DNA from: Actinomyces sp. HPA0247
Lineage (GTDB): Bacteria; Actinomycetota; Actinomycetes; Actinomycetales; Actinomycetaceae
Direction: 5' to 3'
DNA: 64,000 nt
Assembly (NCBI GenBank): GCA_000411415.1
Contig: KE150450.1
Location: 255,787 to 319,786 of the forward strand
Part shown: positions 41,688 to 50,826 of the stretch, one piece after another
Position numbering within the stretch: position 1 is the stretch's first letter
How the letters are laid out: each line of letters opens with the position of its first letter
Translations under genes and position numbers: made by a program
Notes under the pieces: generated by a model
Told to the model about the DNA's origin: nothing
Databases searched by the model: none
What the model saw: the letters and a program-made list of their open reading frames with translations, nothing else

Positions 41688-43249
41688 TGTTCCTCCTTCC
41701 TATGTGCCCCATCATCGTGAGCGGAATCCGAGGAGGCGGCCACGGCCTCGTCCAAGGGGACGCCCGCCATCATCAGGCCGAGGACGTCGCGGCCCGTGTC
41801 AGCTGGGACGATGCCCACGATGCGGCCGCGATACATGACGGCGATACGGTCCGCCAGCGAGACAACCTCGTCGAGCTCCGACGAAATAAGCAGGACCGCG
41901 CAGCCCTGGTCCCGCACGTCCACGATCCGGCGGTGAATGAACTCAATCGAACCGACATCCACGCCGCGCGTCGGCTGGTTGGCGACCAAGAGCGTCAGGT
42001 CGCGCGACATCTCTCGGGCAACGACCACTTTTTGTTGATTGCCGCCCGACAGGGAGGACACGGGATCCTCAATCGAGGTCAGGCGGATGTCGTATTCCTT
42101 TTCCTTGTCGCGGGCGTTGCGCGCGATCGCGCCGCGCTTGAGGGAACCCGCGGCCGAGAAGGAGGAGGAGCGGAACTGGTCCAGCACCAGGTTATCCGCG
42201 ATCGAAAACGAGGCGATGATGCCATCCGTCGAGCGGTCCTCGGGGATAAAACCGACTCCCGCGTCCAGGGACTGACGCGGCTTCGCACGCGTAATGTCCG
42301 CGCCCTCAAGGCGGATGACGCCGCTGTCGGGGGTGCGCAGGCCCAGGATCACCTCCGCCAGCTCCGTCTGCCCGTTGCCCTGCACGCCCGCGACCGCCAG
42401 GATCTCACCGCGCGGAACGTCGAAGGACACGTGGTCGAGAAGCGGCACACCGCCCGCGCCGAGCAGGGACACGTCCTCGAAGGCTAGGCCGCCGCCAGCG
42501 GGACGCGCGGGCTCTTTCTCCACGCGCATGAGCACCTCGCGACCCACCATCTGTGTGGCCAACGAGGCCTCGGAATCGCTCGGGGACGCGTGCCCCACGA
42601 CCCGGCCGCGGCGAATGACCGTGATCTCGTCGGCCACGGCGCGCACCTCGCGCAGCTTGTGGGTGATGAACACGATCGAGGTCCCGGCATCGGCGAGCTG
42701 ACGCATGATCGTCATCAGCTCATCCGTCTCCTGAGGGGTCAGCACGGCCGTCGGCTCATCGAGGATGAGGACCTTCGCCTGGCGCGACAGGGCTTTGACG
42801 ATCTCCACCCGCTGCTGCGCACCCACCGGCAGATCCTCAATGAGGGCATCCGGGTCCAGGTCGAAGCCGAAACGCGCCGACACCTCGCGCACCGTGCGCC
42901 GTGCGCGCTCTCGGCTGATAATCCCCGCCGGGCCGGTCGGCTCAAAACCCAGGGCAATCGACTCCGCGACCGTGAAAACAGGGATCAGCATGAAGTGCTG
43001 GTGCACCATGCCGATACCCGCCGCGACCGCATCTCCCGGCCCCTTGAACGTCACGGGCTCTCCGTCGATGAGAATTTCACCCTCATCGGGTGCGTGCATG
43101 CCGTACAAGACGTTCATGAGCGTGGACTTGCCCGCGCCATTCTCTCCGAGCAGGGCGTGAATATGCCCCTCCTCGATCGTTAAATCAATCGAGTCATTGG
43201 CGATGAGGGGACCAAACCTCTTCGTGATCCCCCGCAGCTCTAATTTCAT
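41684..43249 (-). CDS. Nucleoside ABC transporter ATPase with two nucleotide-binding domains
   Basis: A 521-residue sugar/nucleoside-type ATPase. ATG 43249 with GAAGG upstream. N-domain: Walker A 'GENGAGKST', 'MVHQHFMLIP', 'LPVGAQQRVEIVKAL', 'LILDEPTAVLTPQE'. C-domain: degenerate Walker A 'GVQGNGQTELAE', signature 'LSGGNQQKVVVAREM', 'LLVANQPTRGVD'. The layout is that of RbsA/NupO-like ATPases. It drives the two permeases downstream. Confidence 0.93.
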   Translation of the reverse strand: MKLELRGITKRFGPLIANDSIDLTIEEGHIHALLGENGAGKSTLMNVLYGMHAPDEGEILIDGEPVTFKGPGDAVAAGIGMVHQHFMLIPVFTVAESIALGFEPTGPAGIISRERARRTVREVSARFGFDLDPDALIEDLPVGAQQRVEIVKALSRQAKVLILDEPTAVLTPQETDELMTIMRQLADAGTSIVFITHKLREVRAVADEITVIRRGRVVGHASPSDSEASLATQMVGREVLMRVEKEPARPAGGGLAFEDVSLLGAGGVPLLDHVSFDVPRGEILAVAGVQGNGQTELAEVILGLRTPDSGVIRLEGADITRAKPRQSLDAGVGFIPEDRSTDGIIASFSIADNLVLDQFRSSSFSAAGSLKRGAIARNARDKEKEYDIRLTSIEDPVSSLSGGNQQKVVVAREMSRDLTLLVANQPTRGVDVGSIEFIHRRIVDVRDQGCAVLLISSELDEVVSLADRIAVMYRGRIVGIVPADTGRDVLGLMMAGVPLDEAVAASSDSAHDDGAHRKEEQ

Positions 43250-43294
43250 TCCTTCGACCTTCCCCAGCCGGTGGGCGCACCCCGCCCGATGCCC

Positions 43295-43332
43295 GTGTGG
43301 GGCCGGCAGCGTCACCGCCGCCAGCCCCACAC
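43295..43332 (-). terminator. Hairpin after the BMP gene
   Basis: Arms GTGTGGGGC and GCCCCACAC, just after the lipoprotein stop. Likely an internal terminator that keeps lipoprotein mRNA above that of the membrane components. Confidence 0.5.
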
Positions 43333-43340
43333 GTTTCGCA

Positions 43341-44435
43341 TCACTTCGGGGCGTTCTGCGATTCGATCACGAGCTTGCCGGACTTGATGTCGTCCGTGAG
43401 CTTGCTCAGATCCGCCTTCAGCTCGGCGGACACCTTGTCATCGAAATCGTGGAACGGGGCGATCGAGACGCCGCCGTTGGCCAGGGTGCCCACGTACGGG
43501 GTCGCGCTGAACTTACCGTTCACGGAGTCCTGAATCGCCTGCTCGACGGAGGCGCCGATCTCCTTCATGACCGAGGTCAGCACGATCGAGGAGTAGTCGG
43601 GGTTCGCCTCGTACCAGTCGGAGTCAACGCCGATGATCCAGGTGTTTCCATCCGCCTTGGCGGCCGCAGCAGCACCCAGGCCGACCGGGCCCGCGACGGG
43701 CATGATGATGTCCGCACCCTGGGAGATGAACTGCTGCGCCTGCTCCTTGCCCAGCGTCTGATCGTCGAAGGACTGCGTAAAGGAGCCGTTCTGCGTGGCC
43801 TTGTCCCAGCCGAGCAGCTGGACGCTCGTCCCCTTGGCCTTGTTGTAGGCCGCAACACCGTCGGCGAAGCCGTCCATGAACACCGTCACCGAGGGGATCT
43901 GGATGCCACCGAAGGTCGCGACCTTGCCGGTCTTCGTCATGCCGGCGGCCACGTAGCCCGCCAGGAAGGCGGCCTCGGCCGTGTTGAAGAGCAGCGGGCG
44001 CGCGTTCTCCACCGTCACCGTGTTGTTGTTGCCGTCGTTGAAGCTGGAGTCGACGAGGGCGTAGTGCAGGTCCTTGTTCTCGTCCGCAGAGGCGTGGATG
44101 GCCTTCTCCAGGTTGAAGCCGACGCCGATGATCAGGTTGCAGCCGTCAGAGACCATGGACTCCACGTTCGGGTTGAAGTCGGCGTCCGAGTTGGACTCGG
44201 CCGTGTTGATCTGGATACCGAGGCTGGACTGGGAGGCCTTGAGGCCGTCATAGGCGGACTCGTTGAATGACTTATCGTCCCAGCCGCCGGCGTCCGAGAC
44301 CGCGCAGGCCTTGAACGAGCTGGCGTCCTTCGTCCCCGTGGACTGGCTGGTGGTGGCCCCTCCGCCGCCACCGCAGCCGGCCAAGGCGAGGGTTGCGACT
44401 CCCGCCGCGGCGAGGAGCTTCGTGAGGTGCTTCAT
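43341..44435 (-). CDS. BMP-family nucleoside-binding lipoprotein
   Basis: A 364-residue lipoprotein. ATG 44435 follows GGAGGA. Signal peptide with lipobox 'LALAGCGG', then a Gly-rich spacer. BMP domain: 'VSDAGGWDDKSFNESAYDGLK', 'NLIIGVGFNLEKAI', 'TAEAAFLAGYVAAGMTKTGKVATFGG', 'GADIIMPVAGPVG' and 'WIIGVDSDWYE'. This family (PnrA/BmpA) binds purine and other nucleosides. It heads the importer operon. Confidence 0.93.
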   Translation of the reverse strand: MKHLTKLLAAAGVATLALAGCGGGGGATTSQSTGTKDASSFKACAVSDAGGWDDKSFNESAYDGLKASQSSLGIQINTAESNSDADFNPNVESMVSDGCNLIIGVGFNLEKAIHASADENKDLHYALVDSSFNDGNNNTVTVENARPLLFNTAEAAFLAGYVAAGMTKTGKVATFGGIQIPSVTVFMDGFADGVAAYNKAKGTSVQLLGWDKATQNGSFTQSFDDQTLGKEQAQQFISQGADIIMPVAGPVGLGAAAAAKADGNTWIIGVDSDWYEANPDYSSIVLTSVMKEIGASVEQAIQDSVNGKFSATPYVGTLANGGVSIAPFHDFDDKVSAELKADLSKLTDDIKSGKLVIESQNAPK

Positions 44436-44518
44436 GAGTGTTTTCCTCCGTTGATGTGGATTCTTCCTTGAACCGGTGGCGGCGCGAGCCGCGGATCGTG
44501 TCCGCGCAGCCATTGCGC

Positions 44519-44530
44519 GAACATTTGTCA
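44519..44530. promoter_or_regulatory. Operator half-site before the BMP gene
   Basis: GAACATTTGTCA is the exact reverse complement of the right half of the deo operator (36512-36523). It lies 84 bases upstream of the BMP start. Confidence 0.5.
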
Positions 44531-44587
44531 TGATCGACTTTTACGTCTGATCCGAGTGTCTCGCGCCGCCTCCGGGCCTGTCAAGGG

Positions 44588-46891
44588 CTACTTGTTCTCG
44601 CTTTGGTAACGATTGGCGCGGCGACGGGCGAGCAGCCCGGCAACACCGATCGCACCGACAAACAGCGCTCCGACCAGGCCCTCCGTGTCCGCGCCCGTGC
44701 GGGCCAGGGAGCTCTTGGGAGCCTTCGCGTTCTTGTGCTGCGTCGGAGCTGGCGCCTGGGTGCCAGACTGGGAACCATCCGCAGCATCGGCCGAGGGGCT
44801 CGGGGCGGGTGCCGACGTACCGGCACAGGTCACGGGGATCGTCAGGCCGTCCGAGGCCTCGACGACCGTCGCGAAGTCGGTGGCGACCGTGACGGGCACG
44901 TTCACAACCTCGCCAGCGGCCTTGCCCTCGCAGGCGCCGACGACCGTCACGTCCACGCTCGCCTGGCCAGCGCCGTCCGTCGTGATGACCGAGGCAGCAT
45001 CAGAGGCATGCGCGTCCACGAGGGAGTTATCGACCTCGGCCACGGCCTGCGCTCCCCCGGCGCTCACGCGCACCTTCGTGGTGATGGACGGCCCCTCGGA
45101 GAAGGACAGGCCGCGCAGCGGGATCGTCACCGTCGAGCCGTCGGCGACCGCCTCGGTGGGCAGGGTCAGGCCGATCGAGGACTTCGCCTCGCGCGGCGTC
45201 AGGCCTCCGGTGGCCTGGAGGGAGCGAGCCGCCGTCCCCGAATGCGCGCCCAAGTATGCGTTGAAGGAATCGCGGTCCAGGTTTCCATTCGTGGTGGCCG
45301 CTCCCCCTCGGGTCAGCGCGTCGAAGGAGTCGCCGCCAGCGAGCAGGAAGGTCACGGACCCGACCGTGTACGTCGCGTCGGCCTTGAGGGGCTCGCCGTT
45401 GATCGTCACCGACGTGATGCGCTCACCGTAGGGCTTCGCCGGGTCATAGGTGTAGTGCACGTTCGAGGATAGGCCGAGCTTGAGCATGGGCCGGGAGTTC
45501 TGCGAGTTCAGGTCCGTCTTCCACTGCTGCTCGAGCGCGTCCTTGACGTCCGATCCCTTGAGCGTGACGTATCCCAGCTCGTTGGAGAAGGGCTCGACCT
45601 CGTAGGTCTGCGCGTACGTGATCGTCCCGTCCTCGTTCGGCACCAGGTCGGCGCGCAGGCCGCCCGCGTTGATCATGCCGATGTCGACGCTCTTTCCGTC
45701 CGGGGTGAGGATCGTTTCGCGCAGGGAGTCAGCGACCAGGTCGCCCAGGGAGGACTCGATACCGCGGTTCGAACCCGGCTCGGTCAGCCCGTCGGGGGTC
45801 GTGAAAACGCCGCGCATGAAAGGTGTCGTGTATCCGGTAGCGACGACGCGCTTGCCGGCTTCCTTCGAGTCGGCCTCAGCCTTATCGACGATGGCCTGAG
45901 TATCGGGGTCCGCACCGCACTGGGCGACCTCGGCGGCCGGGATGAGGATCGAGTCCGCACTGGTGACCTGGCGCGTCGCGGGGTCGATCGTCAGGCGGAT
46001 GAGACCCAGGTTGTCCGTGTAGGAGCCCGACGCGATGCCCGCCAGGCGCGGGTTCGCGGAGTTGAAGGCCTCGACCGAGTTGACGTGGTCAAACTCGTAG
46101 GGCACGTGCGTGTCCCCACCCATGAGGCCGTCGACGTCCTTGCCGACCTTCGTGTAGTTGTTCTTCACGTCGTCGTCCAGCATGGCGATGACAACGTCTG
46201 CCTCTCCGCTGGTCTTCAGCTTGGCCGCCAGGGAGTTGATGCGCGCAATCGGATCACTGAAGGTCAGGCCTGCCGTCGTGCCGGGGCTCAGCTTGTAGGG
46301 TACGTCCTGCGCGATCGCGCCGATGAACGCCACCTTCATGCCCGAGGGCGACGTCCACACCTTGTAGTCCCCCAGATACGGGATGCCGTCACCGTAGGTG
46401 CCCATGCCCTCGATATTGGCCCCCAGGTAGGGGAAGGTCGCCTGCACGAACTCGCTCGGGTTCGACCCGTCAACGCGCTGCTTGAAGACGGCCTGTCCCA
46501 TGTCCAGCTCGTGGTTGCCAATCGTCGAGGCCAGGGGATCCATCGTGTTGAGCGCCGCGATGGTCGGGTTGTCCTTGAGCGCGCCCGAAATGTAGGGGGA
46601 TGCGCCGATGTTGTCGCCCAGCAGCGTGAACGAGGAGTTGGGGTTCGTCGCGCGTGCCTTCTTCAGATAGCAGTTCATCGCGGGCAGCCCGGCCTCGCGC
46701 ACGACGCCCTTCTTGGTGACCTGTTGGATGTGTCCGTGCACGTCCGTCAGGGTGTAGAGGTCCAGGGTGATCGGCGCGGCCTCGTCCGCTGAGGCCTCGT
46801 CCTGCCCGGCCGCGAGCGCTGCGGCTGGCAGGGATGCCAGGGAGAGGGCGGCCGCCGAGGCGAGCGCGAAGCGAGTCCATGGTCTGTACAT
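44588..46891 (-). CDS. Cell-wall-anchored 5'-nucleotidase (UshA/YfkN-like)
   Basis: A 767-residue secreted enzyme. Signal peptide to about residue 28 ('LPAAALAAGQ'). Metallophosphatase domain: 'TLTDVHGHIQ', 'LLGDNIGASPYISG', 'STIGNHELDMG'. C-terminal 5'-nucleotidase domain: 'NAGGLRADL' and 'YEVEPFSNELGYVTLKG'. The sorting tail 'SSLARTGADTEG' is a LARTG variant of LPXTG, followed by a membrane helix and 'RRRANRYQ'. Two usual metal ligands look changed: the 'H.G' segment reads 'AMLDDD', and GGHTH reads 'GGDTH'. It should release phosphate from nucleotides made by the neighbouring nuclease. Confidence 0.88.
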   Translation of the reverse strand: MYRPWTRFALASAAALSLASLPAAALAAGQDEASADEAAPITLDLYTLTDVHGHIQQVTKKGVVREAGLPAMNCYLKKARATNPNSSFTLLGDNIGASPYISGALKDNPTIAALNTMDPLASTIGNHELDMGQAVFKQRVDGSNPSEFVQATFPYLGANIEGMGTYGDGIPYLGDYKVWTSPSGMKVAFIGAIAQDVPYKLSPGTTAGLTFSDPIARINSLAAKLKTSGEADVVIAMLDDDVKNNYTKVGKDVDGLMGGDTHVPYEFDHVNSVEAFNSANPRLAGIASGSYTDNLGLIRLTIDPATRQVTSADSILIPAAEVAQCGADPDTQAIVDKAEADSKEAGKRVVATGYTTPFMRGVFTTPDGLTEPGSNRGIESSLGDLVADSLRETILTPDGKSVDIGMINAGGLRADLVPNEDGTITYAQTYEVEPFSNELGYVTLKGSDVKDALEQQWKTDLNSQNSRPMLKLGLSSNVHYTYDPAKPYGERITSVTINGEPLKADATYTVGSVTFLLAGGDSFDALTRGGAATTNGNLDRDSFNAYLGAHSGTAARSLQATGGLTPREAKSSIGLTLPTEAVADGSTVTIPLRGLSFSEGPSITTKVRVSAGGAQAVAEVDNSLVDAHASDAASVITTDGAGQASVDVTVVGACEGKAAGEVVNVPVTVATDFATVVEASDGLTIPVTCAGTSAPAPSPSADAADGSQSGTQAPAPTQHKNAKAPKSSLARTGADTEGLVGALFVGAIGVAGLLARRRANRYQSENK

Positions 46892-46956
46892 GGGTGTGTT
46901 CCTTTCATTGGGGCGCCGGCGGCGCGTCCTGCGTGGTGCGTGGGGAGTTCGTGGGG

Positions 46957-49326
46957 TCAGCCGCGGCGACGGCGACGCGCGACGAGGAGGAGGCCACCGC
47001 CCACTGCGGCGAGGAGGACATCCAAGCCCACCGCTCGGTCGGCATCGGTACCGGTGCGCGGCAGGTTGCCTGGGGTGCGGGTCTGGCGCGTGGGCGTCGT
47101 GCGGGGCGAGGCCGTGGTCCCCTGGGAGAGGCCGCGCTGGGGCGCCGGGGACGGGGACTGGGACGAGGCCGGGCTGGGGGCATCCGTGGGGGCGGCGGAT
47201 GGGTCGGCGCTCGGCGCCGGGGCTGGGTTCTCTCCGCCGCCCAGGGTGAGCCCGATGAGCTCGGGGTTGTGATCCGAGGAGCGGTAGGGGTTGTCCGCCT
47301 CGACGGCCAGGTGAGCGTTCATACCGGCCCGCGAGTATTCGAATGCGATGGACTCTTGGGCGTTGACAGCCCAGCTGGTCACCCCCGCGAGGAGCGGCTT
47401 GGCGGCCGCGTTGGCGAAGACGTGGTCGAGGGATCCCGAGCGCCCCGAGTAAACGTAGGAGGCCTCGCCCGCGCCGGACACGTGCGCCCAGCCCGCAGTT
47501 TCGAGGACCTTGATCGGGTCCTCCTGGGAGTAGGAGTTGAAGTCGCCGACGAGCAGGGTCGGCTTGTCCGAAAAGCGGGCGGCGAAGGATGCCAGCGCCT
47601 CGGCCTGTGCGACGCGGATCGCGTTCGCGTTGCCCTGCCCATCACCGTTGTCGACGTTACCCTCGCCCGCGCCCTCGGGGACGGAACCCTTCGACTTGAA
47701 GTGGTTGGCGATGACCACGAAGGATGCGGGTGCGGTTCGCTCGGCGGTGACACGCACGAACTCCTGAGCAAGAGGCTGGCGCGCCAGGCCCGTGAACGCC
47801 GGGTCGTCGTCAATGAGCGACTCACCGATGGGGGCGACGGTCGCGGGCTTGTAGATGAAGGCGACGCGGATGACGTCCTCGGCCTCGGGAACGGTCTTGG
47901 GCGAGGGCACGTACGCCCAGGTCCCCGCTCCCGCTGCCTTGTTGAGGGCCTCGACAAGGCGCGCCAGGGATGCGTCGCGGTCCGTTCCCACGCCCACGGC
48001 CACCGGGTTTTCGATCTCCTCCAGGGCGACCACGTCGGCCCCCAAGGCGTTGATCGCTGAGACGATCTTGGCCTCCTGGTTCGCGAAGGCCTCGCGCGAG
48101 AACGCGCCGCGCACCTTGCACTTCTTCGCCGTCACGAAGGCGCCCGTGCGGTCGGGGTAGCCCGTGCATCCGGCCTCGTCGACGCCCAGGTCCGAGAAGT
48201 AGTTGAGGACATTGAAGGTCGCCACGCGCGTGTCACCTCCGACCGTGGGGGCGCTCGGACGCTGCCCCGTGATGGTGACGGGCGAGCGGTCAGGGTACCC
48301 GGCGACCATGGAGGTCGGCTGGAAAACGAAGGACCCGTGCCTGGGTTCGAGGACAACCGGCCCCAAGAAGGACACGTGGTAGCCGACGCGCGCGGGTGAG
48401 CCGTTCGCCAGGTAGGCGTAGGCCACCTCGGTGGCGGCCCCCTTCAGCAGGTTCGTGTTCGTGCCGTCATCGAGGGCAATGACGCGCGCGGCATTGGCGG
48501 CCTCGTAGTCGCGGGCCGCCTGCCCGGGTGCGACCACGTCGGTGGCCGAGCGCAACGGGCTCTCACCCGGAGTGAGGGCGAGGGTGCCGTATTGGTTCGT
48601 CTGGTAGTTGTCGGTGATGGTCCACGTGCCCTGGGGAGCCAGGAGCATCGACTCGTAGGGCTCCGCCTGATCGGGGGTAGGGACACCGGTCACCGGCGTG
48701 GGTGTCACGGCCTGGCAGCCCTCGACGTTACTCACGGAGGTCACCGCCAACTGGGTGAGGCTCTGCGGGTTTCCCTTCGCGGTCGTCGCAGGGAACTCAC
48801 CAACCGTTCCGGTGACGCGCACGCACGTTCCGACCGCTGGAACCTGGCCGTCCTTCCCCGCGTAGACAAACAGAGCATCCGAACTCGCGCGTCCCTCATC
48901 CCACGCGCCGCCCGACCCGGGGGTCTGGATCGTGTAGCCGTCCAGCGTCGCGCCCAAGCCGGACTCGGCGGCCGGGTACGCGGCGGTCACAACGCCAAGC
49001 GTCGTCACGGCGGCCCCCACCATTGCGGAATCATCCCCCGCGCCCACGGCCTGGATGTCCGGGATCGGCGTATCGACGAGGCCTGGGCTGGCCTCCCCCG
49101 ACTGCGCGGAAGTCTCGGGAGCGGAAGACTGAGCGGGCTGCGTCGGCTCCTCAGGCTGCGCCGCACCTGACTGGGCCTGCGTGCCCTCAGTCTGCGCAGC
49201 TCCCGACTGGCTTGCTTCCACAGCACCCGATTGGCCCGCATCAGCCGCCCATGCGGCGGGCACAAGCCCGATCGCGGACAGCGCGAGCGCGCCGAATGCA
49301 GCTAGTGATCGTGTCCCGCACTTCAT
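46957..49326 (-). CDS. Cell-wall-anchored extracellular nuclease (ExeM/NucH-like)
   Basis: A 789-residue secreted protein. Signal peptide 'GLVPAAWAADA' (cleavage about residue 28), then a Gln/Ser/Gly/Ala-rich repeat region to about 85, an OB-fold-like/lamin-tail-like segment, and an endonuclease/exonuclease/phosphatase domain (from about 370): 'VATFNVLNYF', 'VVALEEIENP', 'IANHFKSKGS', 'LVGDFNSY', 'SSDHNPELIG'. The C-terminus has a Pro/Ala/Ser linker and the sortase signal 'NLPRTGTDAD', a helix and 'RRRRRG'. It probably degrades extracellular DNA. It is followed by the nucleotidase gene 65 bases on. Confidence 0.9.
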   Translation of the reverse strand: MKCGTRSLAAFGALALSAIGLVPAAWAADAGQSGAVEASQSGAAQTEGTQAQSGAAQPEEPTQPAQSSAPETSAQSGEASPGLVDTPIPDIQAVGAGDDSAMVGAAVTTLGVVTAAYPAAESGLGATLDGYTIQTPGSGGAWDEGRASSDALFVYAGKDGQVPAVGTCVRVTGTVGEFPATTAKGNPQSLTQLAVTSVSNVEGCQAVTPTPVTGVPTPDQAEPYESMLLAPQGTWTITDNYQTNQYGTLALTPGESPLRSATDVVAPGQAARDYEAANAARVIALDDGTNTNLLKGAATEVAYAYLANGSPARVGYHVSFLGPVVLEPRHGSFVFQPTSMVAGYPDRSPVTITGQRPSAPTVGGDTRVATFNVLNYFSDLGVDEAGCTGYPDRTGAFVTAKKCKVRGAFSREAFANQEAKIVSAINALGADVVALEEIENPVAVGVGTDRDASLARLVEALNKAAGAGTWAYVPSPKTVPEAEDVIRVAFIYKPATVAPIGESLIDDDPAFTGLARQPLAQEFVRVTAERTAPASFVVIANHFKSKGSVPEGAGEGNVDNGDGQGNANAIRVAQAEALASFAARFSDKPTLLVGDFNSYSQEDPIKVLETAGWAHVSGAGEASYVYSGRSGSLDHVFANAAAKPLLAGVTSWAVNAQESIAFEYSRAGMNAHLAVEADNPYRSSDHNPELIGLTLGGGENPAPAPSADPSAAPTDAPSPASSQSPSPAPQRGLSQGTTASPRTTPTRQTRTPGNLPRTGTDADRAVGLDVLLAAVGGGLLLVARRRRRG

Positions 49327-49411
49327 CGGGATGTCCTCTCAACCTCACCTCACCGTGAGGGGCCGACCAGCCCCGTGCCGCAGGCGTCTTTACCAACGGC
49401 AACACGAGTTA

Positions 49412-49441
49412 TGACAAGTGTAATCACATGCACACGTGTGC
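49412..49441. promoter_or_regulatory. Candidate operators before the nuclease gene
   Basis: TGACAAGTGT (49412-49421) resembles the TGACAAATGT half-site of the deo and BMP promoters. GCACACGTGTGC (49430-49441) is a perfect 12-bp palindrome. Both lie about 85-115 bases upstream of the nuclease start. Confidence 0.45.
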
Positions 49442-49513
49442 GGAAGACATTGAGAATATTCCCGCAAATACAAGGCGTTTCCGGGCGAGCGTGCACCCGA
49501 CAGCGAGAAGCGG

Positions 49514-49526
49514 CCCCGGCCTCGTC
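49514..49526 (+). repeat. CCCCGGCCTCGTC element, forward
   Basis: Exact copy in the guaB3-nuclease spacer; a degenerate copy (CCCCAGGCCTCG) lies at 49551. Confidence 0.7.
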
Positions 49527-49572
49527 AAACTGAGCCGAGGTCGCGGCGTTCCCCAGGCCTCGGCATACCCAG

Positions 49573-49585
49573 CCCCGGCCTCGTC
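49573..49585 (+). repeat. CCCCGGCCTCGTC element, forward
   Basis: Second exact copy in the same spacer, 17 bases before the guaB3 stop codon. Confidence 0.7.
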
Positions 49586-49601
49586 GCGGAGCGAACGAAG
49601 G

Positions 49602-50726
49602 TTAGGACGCCGAGTACGGGGAGACGACCACCTGGGCGCGCTGCAGATCCTTGACCTCCGAGTATCCCGTCGAGGCCATGGTCCGTTTGAGCGCGCCAAT
49701 GAAGTTCAGCGAACCATCCGCGCGCGTCGAGGGGCCATAGAGGATCTGCTCAAGCGTGCCCGTCGTACCCACGTGGACGCGCTGGCCGCGCGGCATATCC
49801 GGGTGCGTCGCCTCCGACCCCCAGTGCCAGCCGCGCCCGGGAGCCTCCTCCGCGCGGGCGATGGCAGCACCCAGCATGACAGCGTCCGCGCCGCACGCAA
49901 TCGCGCGCGACAGGTCACCGGAGCGGCCAATGCCGCCGTCCGCGATGACGTGCACGTAGCGGCCGCCAGACTCGTCCATGTAGTCGCGACGGGCTGCCGC
50001 CACGTCCGCGATCGCCGTCGCCATGGGCGCGTGCACGCCCAGGGACTGGCGCGTCGAGTGCGCCGCTCCCCCGCCAAAACCGACGAGGACACCCGCCGCG
50101 CCCGTACGCATCAGGTGCAGAGCCGCCGCATCCGTACACACGCCACCGACGATGACGGGGACGTCCAGCTCGTAGATGAAACGCTTGAGATTGAGGGGCT
50201 CGCTGCGCGAGGAGACATGCTCGGCGGACACGGTCGAGCCGCGAATGATGAACAGGTCAACGCCCGCGTCCACGACCGCGCGCCAGTACTTCTGCACGCG
50301 CTGGGGTGAGAGCTTGCCGGCGACCACCACGCCGGCTTCGCGCAGCTGCTTGAGGCGCGCGGTGATCAGCGACGGCTTAATCGGCTCCGAATAGATGCGC
50401 TGGAGGGACGCGATCGACTCCTCCTCGCCCAGGTGGGAGATGCGCTCAAGGATCGGGGTCGGATCCTCGTAGCGGGTCCACAGGCCATCCAGGTCGAGCA
50501 CGCCGATACCACCGAGGCGGCCGAAGGCGATCGCCGTCTCCGGGCTCATCACCGAGTCCATCGGGGCCGCCATCACGGGAATGTCGACGTGGTAAGCGTC
50601 GATCTGCCAGCCCACGTTGACGTCTTCGGGATCCCGGGTGCGCCGCGCGGGCACGAGGGCGATATCGTCCAGCGTGTAGGCGCGGCGCCCGCGCTTGCCA
50701 CGACCGATTTCCACTTCGTCGCTCAT
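49602..50726 (-). CDS. guaB3: GuaB3-type IMP dehydrogenase-family protein
   Basis: A 374-residue protein with the IMPDH barrel but no CBS domains. Motifs: 'IGRGKRGRRAYTLDDIALVPARRTRDP' region typical of the actinobacterial/cyanobacterial GuaB3 group, 'MAAPMDSVMSP', 'LGGIGVLDLDGLW', 'VIADGGIGRSGDL' and 'AIACGADAVMLG'. The IMPDH catalytic loop 'GPGSICTT' is replaced by 'GGGAAHST', so it differs from GuaB at 53459. It may act in guanine nucleotide synthesis. Confidence 0.88.
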   Translation of the reverse strand: MSDEVEIGRGKRGRRAYTLDDIALVPARRTRDPEDVNVGWQIDAYHVDIPVMAAPMDSVMSPETAIAFGRLGGIGVLDLDGLWTRYEDPTPILERISHLGEEESIASLQRIYSEPIKPSLITARLKQLREAGVVVAGKLSPQRVQKYWRAVVDAGVDLFIIRGSTVSAEHVSSRSEPLNLKRFIYELDVPVIVGGVCTDAAALHLMRTGAAGVLVGFGGGAAHSTRQSLGVHAPMATAIADVAAARRDYMDESGGRYVHVIADGGIGRSGDLSRAIACGADAVMLGAAIARAEEAPGRGWHWGSEATHPDMPRGQRVHVGTTGTLEQILYGPSTRADGSLNFIGALKRTMASTGYSEVKDLQRAQVVVSPYSAS

Positions 50727-50826
50727 GACCCGATTCTACTGCCTCCAGCACGCTTCCACTGCCTCCGGGACGCAGATGTGCCCGCCCTCTGCCACACTGG
50801 AGTCACCGGCAAGGCGAGGAGCAATC

